Of a stretch of DNA of 11,176 nt, positions 1 through 8,400 are shown in pieces (the stretch's first letter is position 1; each line of letters starts with the position of its first letter). A program made the translations under genes and the position numbers. This DNA is from GWF2-38-69 sp037127655. Lineage in GTDB: Bacteria; Verrucomicrobiota; Lentisphaeria; Victivallales; GWF2-38-69. The notes below the pieces were generated by a model. That model was not told the DNA's origin, did no database searches, and saw only the letters and a program-made list of their open reading frames with translations. Where the stretch lies: contig JBAXXY010000094.1 of NCBI GenBank assembly GCA_037127655.1, forward strand, positions 1 to 11,176, written 5' to 3'.

Positions 1-140
1 GTATAGTAGAGTATTCGCTCAGATGTAGTAGTTTTTCCTGCATCAATGTGAGCAATGATACCTATATTTCGTACATCAGAAAGAGGATGTTTTCTTCCTT
101 CTAACTCTTTGTATTCTTTTTTTCCTGTTGCTTTTGCCAT
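1..140 (-). CDS. fusA: Elongation factor G, N-terminal fragment (cut by window edge)
   Basis: This is the start of EF-G, the cytosolic GTPase that drives tRNA-mRNA translocation on the ribosome. Only 46 complete codons lie inside the window. The GTPase P-loop (G1) is visible at residues 30-37 (AHIDAGKT) within the family signature RNIGIIAHIDAGKTTTSERI at residues 24-43. The ATG at 138-140 is the only usable start: no ATG, GTG or TTG lies in frame between it and the P-loop. An AGGA element lies 13 nt upstream, a rather long spacing. The first 16 residues or so are Lys/Glu-rich and precede the point where EF-G proteins usually begin, so there is a short N-terminal extension. The gene follows rpsG by 24 nt and is probably cotranscribed with it. 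Identity is clear. Whether this is the main EF-G or a paralog cannot be settled from 46 residues, but its place in the str cluster favours the main one. Confidence 0.95.
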   Translation of the reverse strand, partial: MAKATGKKEYKELEGRKHPLSDVRNIGIIAHIDAGKTTTSERILYY

Positions 141-164
141 TTTATTTCATTTATCCTAAAAATA

Positions 165-635
165 TTACCAACGATAATGGGCAAAAGCTTTGTTGGCCTG
201 AGCCATTTTATGTGTATCATCTTTTTTCTTTACTGCAGAACCTGTGTTATCAAAAGCGTCAAGAAGTTCAGCCGCCAAAGCTTTTTGCATTGGAATGCCT
301 TTTCTTCCCTGTGAATAGGTGGTAATCCACTTCATAGCAAGGCAGACCTGCCTTTCCTGTTGAATTTCAATTGGCACCTGATAAGTTGCCCCGCCAACTC
401 TTCTGCTTTTTACTTCAAGCCTTGGCTTTGCATTCTCTAAAGCCTGTATAAAAACTTCTAGAGGATCCATATCTTTTTTCTTTTTTTTGATCTCATCAAA
501 AGCGCCGTACACAATTCCTTGTGCAGTGGATTTCTTGCCTCTCTCCATAATTTCATGAACCAAGCGTGCAACAAGTTCACTGTTATACTTAGGATCGGGA
601 GTAATTTCCCTTTTTTCTGCTCTGTGTCTTCTCAT
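165..635 (-). CDS. rpsG: 30S ribosomal protein S7
   Basis: S7 is the primary binding protein of the 16S rRNA 3' major domain. It nucleates the 30S head and contacts E-site tRNA. The protein is 156 residues, the usual bacterial length, and is colinear with the family throughout: the N-terminal MRRHRAEKREITPDPKY, then YNSELVARLVHEIMERGKKS, then KPRLEVKSRRVGGATYQVPI near the middle, and the short C-terminus AHYRW. The ATG at 633-635 has a GAGGG ribosome binding site 9 nt upstream. A run of five lysines at residues 50-54 comes from an A8-G-A6 stretch. The gene lies 106 nt after rpsL, with a strong RNA hairpin in the gap (686-719), and 24 nt before fusA. In E. coli, S7 represses its operon by binding the rpsL-rpsG gap, and the same may happen here. 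Nothing suggests truncation or frameshift. Confidence 0.98.
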   Translation of the reverse strand: MRRHRAEKREITPDPKYNSELVARLVHEIMERGKKSTAQGIVYGAFDEIKKKKKDMDPLEVFIQALENAKPRLEVKSRRVGGATYQVPIEIQQERQVCLAMKWITTYSQGRKGIPMQKALAAELLDAFDNTGSAVKKKDDTHKMAQANKAFAHYRW

Positions 636-685
636 CCTTAATTTCCCTCGAATATTTTAACTTTTTAATAAGACTTTATGACAAG

Positions 686-719
686 AAATCTGCCGACACC
701 TTGCGACATCGACAGATCT
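686..719 (-). promoter_or_regulatory. RNA hairpin in the rpsL-rpsG gap, candidate S7 autoregulatory element
   Basis: Read on the minus-strand transcript, AUCUGUCGAUGUC (717 to 705) pairs with GGUGUCGGCAGAU (700 to 688) around a GCAA tetraloop. Two more pairs (G718-U687, A719-U686) bring the stem to 15 bp without a bulge. Five of the pairs are G-U wobbles, which would be A-C mismatches in the opposite transcript, so only the sense RNA folds well. GCAA is a stable GNRA loop. It sits about 50 nt before the rpsG start. In E. coli the rpsL-rpsG gap is the target where S7 represses translation, and that analogy is the reason for the proposed role. A short U-rich stretch (AUUUCUUGU) follows, so partial transcription termination is an alternative. 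The structure is clear; the function is inferred. Confidence 0.6.
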
Positions 720-741
720 TATATCTTAAATTCAGCTTAAA

Positions 742-1170
742 TTATGCCTTTTTCCCTGGTTTAGCTGTACCTGATGCCTTAGCGCCGCCTGCTGCTTCTG
801 CTTTAGGTCGTTTTGCTCCGTACTTGGAACGGCTGCGCCTGCGTTTTTCTACTCCTAAACTATCGAGAGCGCCGCGAACAATGTGATAACGAACGCCTGG
901 AAGGTCTCTTACACGACCGCCCTTAACAAGAACTACTGAGTGTTCCTGAAGATTATGTCCTTCTCCACCAATGTAAGCTGTTACTTCTTCGCCATTTGTT
1001 AAACGGACTCTAGCGATTTTTCTAAGAGCTGAATTTGGTTTTTTAGGAGTTCTAGTAGTAACCTGAGTGCATATTCCTCTTCTCTGAGGACAACCCTCTA
1101 AAGCGCGAGCTTTTACTTTCTTGACTTTCCGAGTTCTACCAGTTTTTACTAACTGATTTATTGTAGGCAT
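742..1170 (-). CDS. rpsL: 30S ribosomal protein S12
   Basis: S12 lies at the decoding centre of the 30S subunit, where it helps monitor codon-anticodon pairing. The protein has 142 residues against the usual 123-125. Family landmarks line up residue for residue with E. coli: TPKKPNSALRK at 41-51, YIGGEGHNLQEHSVV at 66-80, DLPGVRYHIVRGALD at 89-103 and RSKYGAKRPK at 114-123. Lys43 and Pro91 are present, and Asp89, the methylthiolation site of RimO where that enzyme exists, is kept. Residue 88, lysine in E. coli, is Arg (AGA), a change known to give streptomycin resistance. The extra 18-19 residues form an Ala/Gly/Lys-rich C-terminal tail. The ATG at 1168-1170 is preceded by AGGTGA at 6-nt spacing. 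The gene follows rpoC by 79 nt; no convincing promoter is visible there, so read-through from rpoBC is likely. Confidence 0.98.
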   Translation of the reverse strand: MPTINQLVKTGRTRKVKKVKARALEGCPQRRGICTQVTTRTPKKPNSALRKIARVRLTNGEEVTAYIGGEGHNLQEHSVVLVKGGRVRDLPGVRYHIVRGALDSLGVEKRRRSRSKYGAKRPKAEAAGGAKASGTAKPGKKA

Positions 1171-1249
1171 ATTCTTTCACCTGTAAAAAGTTATTTTTTG
1201 ATAAAGAGCGTTTAATCTATCGTTCTTTAATTCTTATACAAATATTTTT

Positions 1250-4200
1250 TTAATTTTCCTTGTCAATTGCTAGAATTTCAGCGGCTTTAGCTGTAGCGGC
1301 AGTTTGTTCTATTGTCATCTTATCCTGACTCTCTTCTTCAGACTTGAATTCAAGCTCAATTTCCTGTCCAAGTTTGATGACAGTCAGCTCTGTGTATTCG
1401 CTACTTCCTGTTCCTGCAGGTATCAAATGCCCTGTAATAACATTTTCTTTAAAGCCTCTTAAAATGTCAACTTTACCTAAGATTGCCGCATCGGCAAGAA
1501 TTCTCGTGGTGTCCTGGAATGAAGCTGCAGAAATAAAGCTTTCTGTTTCAAGAGAAGCTTTAGTTATTCCTAGCAAGACCGGATCAGCTTCTGCAGGAGT
1601 GCCACCATTTTTGACAACTTTCTTGTTCTCCTTGATAAAGTTACGCCTGTCGATTTGTTCACCAGGCAAATACTGACTTGAACCTGCCTCAGTAATTCTA
1701 ACTTTCTGCAACATCTGTTTAACAATTACTTCGATGTGCTTATCGTGGATTTCCACCCCTTGAGCTCTATAAACCATTTGAACTTCATTTACAAGATATT
1801 TCTGAAGTTCCTGAGGTCCGCAAATCTCAAGTAAGTCATGAGGCACAATCGATCCGTCAGTAAGTTTCTGACCCTTTTTTACAATGTCTCCTTTTCTTAC
1901 TGTAAGATGCTTATGAGAAGGAATTGAATGTTCTTCGATTAAGGTAGGATCTTCCAAGTCATGTATAATCAATTGAATCTTACCTCTTCCCATTCTTCCA
2001 ATTTCAACTCTACCTGTCATTCTTGCTATTTCTGCAAGTTCTTTTGGTCTTCTTGCTTCAAATAACTCGGCTACACGCGGCAACCCACCGGTGATGTCCT
2101 TGTTCTTTGAAAGTTGTCTTGGAAGTCTCGCAATAACAGTTCCTATCTCAATATTGTCATTTTCTTTTACCATTAAGTAGGCGCCGGCCGGCAGAGGATG
2201 ATGATCAAGTATTTCATCTTCATCATTCAGTAATACAATCTGAGGATGCAGATCTTCTCTGTGCTCCATGACCGTTATTTCTTCAATGCCGCTCGATCTT
2301 ACTTCGCGATTTAGAGTAATTCCGTCAATCAAGTCTTTAAATTCAATACGCCCTGCTAGTTCGGCAAGAATTGGAATATTGAACGGATCCCATTTTGCAA
2401 CAAGATCGCCTTCTTTTACTAATTCTTTTTCATTAAAGAATAGCGTAGCTCCGATAAGCAATTCATACTTCTCAATGGTTACGCCTTCGTCGTCTTTAAT
2501 GCTGATACTTCCTGATTTAACTACTTTTTTAACTTTTTCTTTGTCTTCAATGTACCTCACATTATCGCCGTAATGAACATGTCCTGAAGATTTAGTTAAT
2601 ATCTGAGACTGCTGCATTGCTGCTGAAGCTGTTCCACCGATATGGAAAGTACGCATTGTCAACTGAGTTCCAGGTTCACCAATAGACTGAGCGGCAATTA
2701 TACCAACAGCATCGCCGGTCGCTGCCATTCTATTGGATGCAAGGTTTTTCCCATAACACTTAATGCAGATACCGAACTCAGTTTCACATGTCAAAGGAGA
2801 TCTGATTGTAACTTCTTTAACACCCTCTTTATCTATAGTCGCTGCCAGCTCATCAGTTATATAATCATTTACCCTTGCGAAATATTTTCCTCTGCCTTTA
2901 GCAGGAATATCCTTAGCGCAGAATCTTCCTTTAATTCTGTCTTTCAAAGGTACAATTTCTTCGCCGGCATCTTTCAATGCGCTTATAAGTATTCCATTTG
3001 TCGTGCCGCAATCTTCTTCGGTACAAATTATATCCTGAGATACATCTACTAGTTTTCTAGTCATATAACCAGAATCAGCCGTTTTCAACGCTGTGTCGGC
3101 AAGACCTTTTCTAGCTCCGTGAGTACTTATGAAGTATTCCTGTACTTTCAAACCTTCTCTAAAGTTGGAAATAATGGGATTTTCAATAATTTCTCCGGAA
3201 GGTTTAGCCATCAATCCGCGCATTCCTGCGAGCTGTTTAATCTGGTCTTTACTTCCTCTGGCGCCTGAATCAAGCATTGCATAAACAGGATTAATCTCAC
3301 CATCTTTTATTGTTCCTGCTCTAAGTGTTTTGATAAGTTCATCAGCAAGAGTATTAGAAGTTTTACTCCATATATCGATAATCTTATTCAAGCGTTCATC
3401 CTGAGTTATAACTCCCTGTACATACTGCTTTTCAATTTTTTCAATTTCAGCGTGTGATTTTTCAATTTCAGCAGGCTTGGACTTAGGCACAATTAAGTCG
3501 GCAATAGATATTGAGAAGCCTGATCTTGTAGCATACTCATAGCCAAGCGCCTTTAATGCATCAAGTACTTTAACTGTTTTATTGTGACCAGCATGCGTAT
3601 AACAATCACCAACTAACTTATTAAGAACTTTTTTTCCTGTAGGATTATTGAAAAACCCTAGTTCGCTGGGCCATACTTCATTAAACTTACATCTTCCTAT
3701 AGTTGTGATGATATATTTTGACTTTTTATCACCCCAAATTGTATCCTTTCCTATGTCAGGATTTGGGATCTTAACAAAATCATGAATCTTGATGGTTCCA
3801 TTATCGTAAGCGGCAAGCAATTCAAAATAACCGCCATATATTTTTGGTTTATCAGCCGGTTCAATAGTTGTTGTTAAATAATAAGCTCCCAATGTTATAT
3901 CCTGTGATGGAGTAGCAATAGGTTTCCCGTTTGAAGGAGAAAAAATATTATTTGGCGCAAGCATCAAAAGTTTGCTTTCGAGTTGAGCCGCCCCGGATAG
4001 GGGAATATGAACAGCCATCTGGTCTCCGTCAAAGTCAGCATTGTAAGCTGTACAAACTAACGGATGAATTCTTATTGCTGAACCTTCAATCAATACAGGA
4101 TTGAATGCCTGAATACTCAATCTGTGAAGAGTAGGTGCACGATTCAATAGAACAGGGTGCCCCTTTGTTACTTCTTCGAGAATATCCCAAACTACGCTAT

Positions 4201-5422
4201 CGCCTCTTTCAATCATCTTCTTGGCGCTTCTTACGGTATGGACATAGCCGCGATCCTTAAGGTGCCTGATGATAAATGGTTCAAAAAGAGTCAAAGCCAT
4301 CTTTTTAGGCAAACCACACTGATCAAGCCTTAGTTCTGGTCCAACTACGATTACTGAACGGCCTGAATAATCAACACGCTTACCTAATAAATTCTGTCTG
4401 AAACGACCACCTTTACCTTTAAGCATATCGCTCAAAGATTTAAGAGGGCGATTCCCAGCACCGGTAATAGCTCTGCCATGTCTTCCATTATCCAAAAGGG
4501 CATCAACAGCTTCCTGAAGCATTCTCTTTTCATTTCTTATAATTACTTCAGGCGTCTTGAGCTGAAGGAGATTTTTCAAACGATTATTACGATAAATTAC
4601 TCTTCTGTATAAATCGTTCAAGTCGTATGTGGCAAACCTTCCGCCTTCCAGAGGAACTAAAGGTCTTAATTCTGGCGGAATAACAGGCAGAACATCTAAA
4701 ATCATCCACTCAGGTTTAGCGCCACTATTGGTGAAGCCCTCAATCAATCTTAAACGCTTGGCTATTTTTTTCCTTATAGCTCTGCTTTTTGTAGCATACA
4801 TCTGAGTGCCAAGGTCTTTCTTAAGAGCTTCCATATCAAGTCTCTCAAGAAGCTGTTTTATTGCAGGTGCACCCATATCTGCTACAAATGAACTTGCTCC
4901 ATAAAGTTCTCTTGCTTCACGATATTCTATTTCACTTAAAGTCTGGGTTACTTTCAATGGGGTATCCCCGGCATCAATAACAACCCATTCTTCATAGTAA
5001 ATAACTCTTTCAAGAGCTCTCGCTGTCATATCAAGTATTAAGCCTATTCTGCTGGGCATACATTTAAAAAACCATACATGAGAAACAGCAACTGCCAACT
5101 CTATGTGCCCCATTCTTTCGCGTCTTACTCTAGAGACTGTTACTTCAACTCCGCATCTATCGCAAGTAACGCCTTTATACTTGATACGCTTGTATTTACC
5201 GCAACTGCATTCCCAATCGCGACTAGGCCCGAAAATTCTTTCACAGAACAATCCGCCTTTTTCAGGCTTAAAACTTCTATAATTAATAGTTTCAGGGTTC
5301 TTTATTTCTCCATGACTCCATGAACGAATACGCTCCGGAGAAGCAACATTTATCGATACAGCTTCGAAAATATTGTCTTCAACATGTTCGACGCTTCTAT
5401 TTGACATATTTGTATCTATCAT
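1250..5422 (-). CDS. rpoC: DNA-directed RNA polymerase subunit beta'
   Basis: This is the beta' subunit, which forms one jaw of the RNA polymerase clamp and carries the catalytic Mg2+. The protein has 1390 residues (E. coli 1407). The N-terminal zinc site is Cys72, Cys74, Cys87 and Cys90. The catalytic NADFDGD loop begins at Asn461, with Asp463, Asp465 and Asp467 binding metal. The second zinc site is Cys800, Cys879, Cys886 and Cys889. The trigger-loop segment TMRTFHIGGTAS (Met923, Arg924, His927) is interrupted by an insertion of about 165-170 residues before ITGGLPRV at about 1110, matching the SI3 domain found in many Gram-negative lineages. After the conserved GHLIPAGTG stretch there is a charged and then Ala-rich tail. 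The ATG at 5420-5422 has GAGGAG 8 nt upstream; a second ATG at residue 6 is too far from that site. It follows rpoB by 21 nt and is surely cotranscribed. The reading frame is intact. Confidence 0.99.
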   Translation of the reverse strand: MIDTNMSNRSVEHVEDNIFEAVSINVASPERIRSWSHGEIKNPETINYRSFKPEKGGLFCERIFGPSRDWECSCGKYKRIKYKGVTCDRCGVEVTVSRVRRERMGHIELAVAVSHVWFFKCMPSRIGLILDMTARALERVIYYEEWVVIDAGDTPLKVTQTLSEIEYREARELYGASSFVADMGAPAIKQLLERLDMEALKKDLGTQMYATKSRAIRKKIAKRLRLIEGFTNSGAKPEWMILDVLPVIPPELRPLVPLEGGRFATYDLNDLYRRVIYRNNRLKNLLQLKTPEVIIRNEKRMLQEAVDALLDNGRHGRAITGAGNRPLKSLSDMLKGKGGRFRQNLLGKRVDYSGRSVIVVGPELRLDQCGLPKKMALTLFEPFIIRHLKDRGYVHTVRSAKKMIERGDSVVWDILEEVTKGHPVLLNRAPTLHRLSIQAFNPVLIEGSAIRIHPLVCTAYNADFDGDQMAVHIPLSGAAQLESKLLMLAPNNIFSPSNGKPIATPSQDITLGAYYLTTTIEPADKPKIYGGYFELLAAYDNGTIKIHDFVKIPNPDIGKDTIWGDKKSKYIITTIGRCKFNEVWPSELGFFNNPTGKKVLNKLVGDCYTHAGHNKTVKVLDALKALGYEYATRSGFSISIADLIVPKSKPAEIEKSHAEIEKIEKQYVQGVITQDERLNKIIDIWSKTSNTLADELIKTLRAGTIKDGEINPVYAMLDSGARGSKDQIKQLAGMRGLMAKPSGEIIENPIISNFREGLKVQEYFISTHGARKGLADTALKTADSGYMTRKLVDVSQDIICTEEDCGTTNGILISALKDAGEEIVPLKDRIKGRFCAKDIPAKGRGKYFARVNDYITDELAATIDKEGVKEVTIRSPLTCETEFGICIKCYGKNLASNRMAATGDAVGIIAAQSIGEPGTQLTMRTFHIGGTASAAMQQSQILTKSSGHVHYGDNVRYIEDKEKVKKVVKSGSISIKDDEGVTIEKYELLIGATLFFNEKELVKEGDLVAKWDPFNIPILAELAGRIEFKDLIDGITLNREVRSSGIEEITVMEHREDLHPQIVLLNDEDEILDHHPLPAGAYLMVKENDNIEIGTVIARLPRQLSKNKDITGGLPRVAELFEARRPKELAEIARMTGRVEIGRMGRGKIQLIIHDLEDPTLIEEHSIPSHKHLTVRKGDIVKKGQKLTDGSIVPHDLLEICGPQELQKYLVNEVQMVYRAQGVEIHDKHIEVIVKQMLQKVRITEAGSSQYLPGEQIDRRNFIKENKKVVKNGGTPAEADPVLLGITKASLETESFISAASFQDTTRILADAAILGKVDILRGFKENVITGHLIPAGTGSSEYTELTVIKLGQEIELEFKSEEESQDKMTIEQTAATAKAAEILAIDKEN

Positions 5423-5443
5423 ATTAGTAACTCCTCGCTTAGG

Positions 5444-8400
5444 TTAAGAAAGACTGCTGAGATCTTTTACGACTTGAATATCAAGTCCAAGACTCATCAT
5501 TTCTTTCATAAGCACATTAAATGACTCAGGACGGCCTGCTTCAAGAACATTTTGACCTCTAACTATTGATTCATACATTCTTGTACGACCAACTACATCG
5601 TCACTCTTTACAGTAAGCATTTCCTGGAGGGTATAGGCTGCCCCATAGGCTTCAAGCGCCCAAACTTCCATTTCTCCGAAACGCTGCCCGCCATGCTGAG
5701 CTTTACCGCCAAGAGGTTGCTGCGTAACAAGAGAATATGGCCCTACAGACCTTGCATGAATCTTATTAGCAACAATATGGTCTAGTTTTAACATGTATAT
5801 TTTCCCGACAGTCACTCTTTGGTGGAATTTACTTCCTGTTCTTCCATCAAAAAGATCAACTTTGCCGTCAAATACCCACTTGCCACCTTTATTGACGAAA
5901 CCCCAATGCATATTTTCGCCATTTTCTTCAGCATATTTTTTATTGGATTTTACGAAAAGATCAACGATTGCTTCTTCTTTTGGTCCGTCAAATACCGGAC
6001 ATGCAACTTTCATTCCTAATATACTAGCTGCCCAGCCAAGATGTGTTTCAAGAATTTGTCCTACATTCATACGGCTAGGTACGCCAAGAGGATTTAATAC
6101 GATATCTACAGGAGTTCCATCAGCAAGGAATGGCATATCTTCAACAGCTACTATTTTAGCTACAATACCCTTATTCCCATGCCTGCCTGCCATTTTATCG
6201 CCAACCTGAAGTTTTCTCTTCGTTGCGATATATACTTTAACTTTCTTAATAGCTCCAAGCTCTATATCATGTCCGCTTTCAAGTGATACAACTGCCTCAT
6301 CTCTATCTTTTTCAATCTTCTCAATTCTAGGCAGATATTTTTTAGTAATATCATCTATCTGCTTCTTCATTGAGCAATCTTCCATTCTGTAATATCTAAT
6401 TTTGTTTGCAAGCTTATTTATACCGCTTGAAGTAACTCTTCTATTTGAAGAAATCAGAATCATGTCCTTCTTGGAAGATGAAGTATCGTATATAGGATGA
6501 GTTAATTTTTCCTTAAGCATAATATCTGTCAGTTCTGTGACTAATTCTTCGATTAGAACTGAGTATTCAGCTTTCGCATTATCTTTAATATGCTTACACT
6601 GTCTTCTGAGCTCTGTTTTTGTCATAGCTGCTTTGTTAGCATCTTTTGAATGCTCGACTCTCACATCCATAACAACTCCAGTGATTCCGCTTCCAACGAT
6701 AAGGCTCGAATCTTTTACATCTGCAGCTTTTTCGCCGAAAATAGCGCGAAGCAACCTTTCTTCAGGAGCAAGTTCAGTTTCAGATTTTGGAGTAATTTTA
6801 CCAACTAAAATATCCCCAGATTTCACTTCTGCGCCAAGACGAATTACACCGTCTGGACCAAGATTTCTTAGAGCTTCTTCGCTGACATTAGGAATATCCC
6901 TTGTGATTTCCTCAGGCCCGAGTTTTGTGTCTCTTGCTATTGTTTCAAATTCAGAAATATGAATGCTCGTGTAAACATCTTCTTTAACAACTCTTTCGCT
7001 AATAACAATAGCGTCCTCAAAGTTGTATCCGCACCAAGACATAAATGCTACAGTCAAGTTCTTGCCAAGAGCAAGTTCGCCGTTTGCAGTAGAGGCGCCA
7101 TCTGCAATAATATCACCTTTCTTTAGATGCATTCCTGATTTAACTATCGGTCTCTGATTAATGCTAGTTCCGGCATTTGTACGCAGGAACTTGTATAAAT
7201 CATAAACTTGGGCTTTTTCCGGCTTAGCAGTCTTATCCAAAGTTTTTCCATCGACAGTTAATATCACCTTATCCCCTGAAACCTCTGCTACAATTCCATC
7301 TTCTATTGCGGTAATTACAGCTTTGGTATCAAGAGCTACGCGTGCTTCCAAACCGGTTCCAACTATCGGCTCTTCTGTTGTCAGAAGAGTAACGGCCTGT
7401 CTCTGCATATTTGAACCCATTAATGCGCGGTTAGCGTCATCGTGTTCAAGGAATGGAATAAGTGCTGCTGCGCCGCTTACAAGCTGTTTTGGCGATACAT
7501 CTATAAGCTGAACTTCAGTACTGGCTCTCTCTACAGGGTCTCCCTGATATCTGGCCATCACTGTTTTATTTATAAACTTATTATTCTCGTCCCAAGGAGC
7601 ATTAGCCTGAGCAATTACATACTGCTCTTCTTCATCGGCGGTAAGATAAACTATTTCATCCGTGACTTTACAGTTTTTAACAACTCTGTAAGGCGTTTCC
7701 AGGAACCCGAAAGGGTTGACTCTGGCATATAGCGACATCGAAGAAATAAGACCGATGTTTGGGCCTTCAGGAGTTTCAATAGGACAAACTCTTCCATAAT
7801 GACTGGTATGAACATCACGAACTTCAAAACCGGCTCTTTCTCTGTTAAGCCCGCCTGGCCCAAGTGCACTAAGCCTTCTCTTATTAGTCAACTCTGAGAG
7901 AGGATTTGTCTGATCCATAAATTGTGATAACTGATTTCTTGCAAAGAAATCTCTAATAACGCTAGCAAATGCCTTAGGGTTGACAAGCTTTCCTGGAGTC
8001 ATTATAGATTCATTCATTCCAAGAAGAGTCATTCTTTCACGAATCAATCTTTCTGTTCTAACTAAACCGATACGGCACTGATTTTGGAGCTGTTCCCCAA
8101 CAGTTTTTATTCTTCTGCTTCCCAAGTGGTCAATATCGTCAACTTTTCCACCTGAGCATCTGAGTTTCATTAAATAACTGGTGGCTCCGATTAAGTCTTC
8201 TTTTGTAAGAGTCCTTGTATCTTTGGCGACATTCAAGCCTAAACGCTTGTTTATCTTATGTCTTCCAACCAAACCAATATCATACCTCTTAACATCAAAG
8301 AAAAGTCTATCAAGAAGCTGAGTAGCATTTTGAATGCTCGGTGGATCTCCAGGTCTCATTCTTCTGTAGATTTCTTTGAGAGCCTCCTCCTTAGTAGTAG

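Noticed and set aside
474..488. Slippery heptamer A-AAA-AAG in rpsG (A8-G-A6) as a programmed frameshift
   Set aside because: The -1 frame stops after 21 codons, no downstream stimulatory structure is evident, and the zero frame gives a normal full-length S7. It is probably just a Lys-rich stretch in AT-rich DNA.
1203..1228. Stem AAAGAGCG / CGTTCTTT in the rpoC-rpsL gap as a terminator
   Set aside because: It pairs well only on the plus strand. On the real transcript it has an A-C mismatch and no U-run follows.
1214..1241. Possible promoter for rpsL: TTGTAT and TAGATT separated by 16 nt in the rpoC-rpsL gap
   Set aside because: Each box matches the sigma70 consensus at only 4 of 6 bases, and the gap is so AT-rich that such matches are expected by chance.
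7651..7869. 72-codon open frame on the minus strand overlapping rpoB in another frame
   Set aside because: It lies wholly inside strongly conserved rpoB codons and resembles no protein I recognise.
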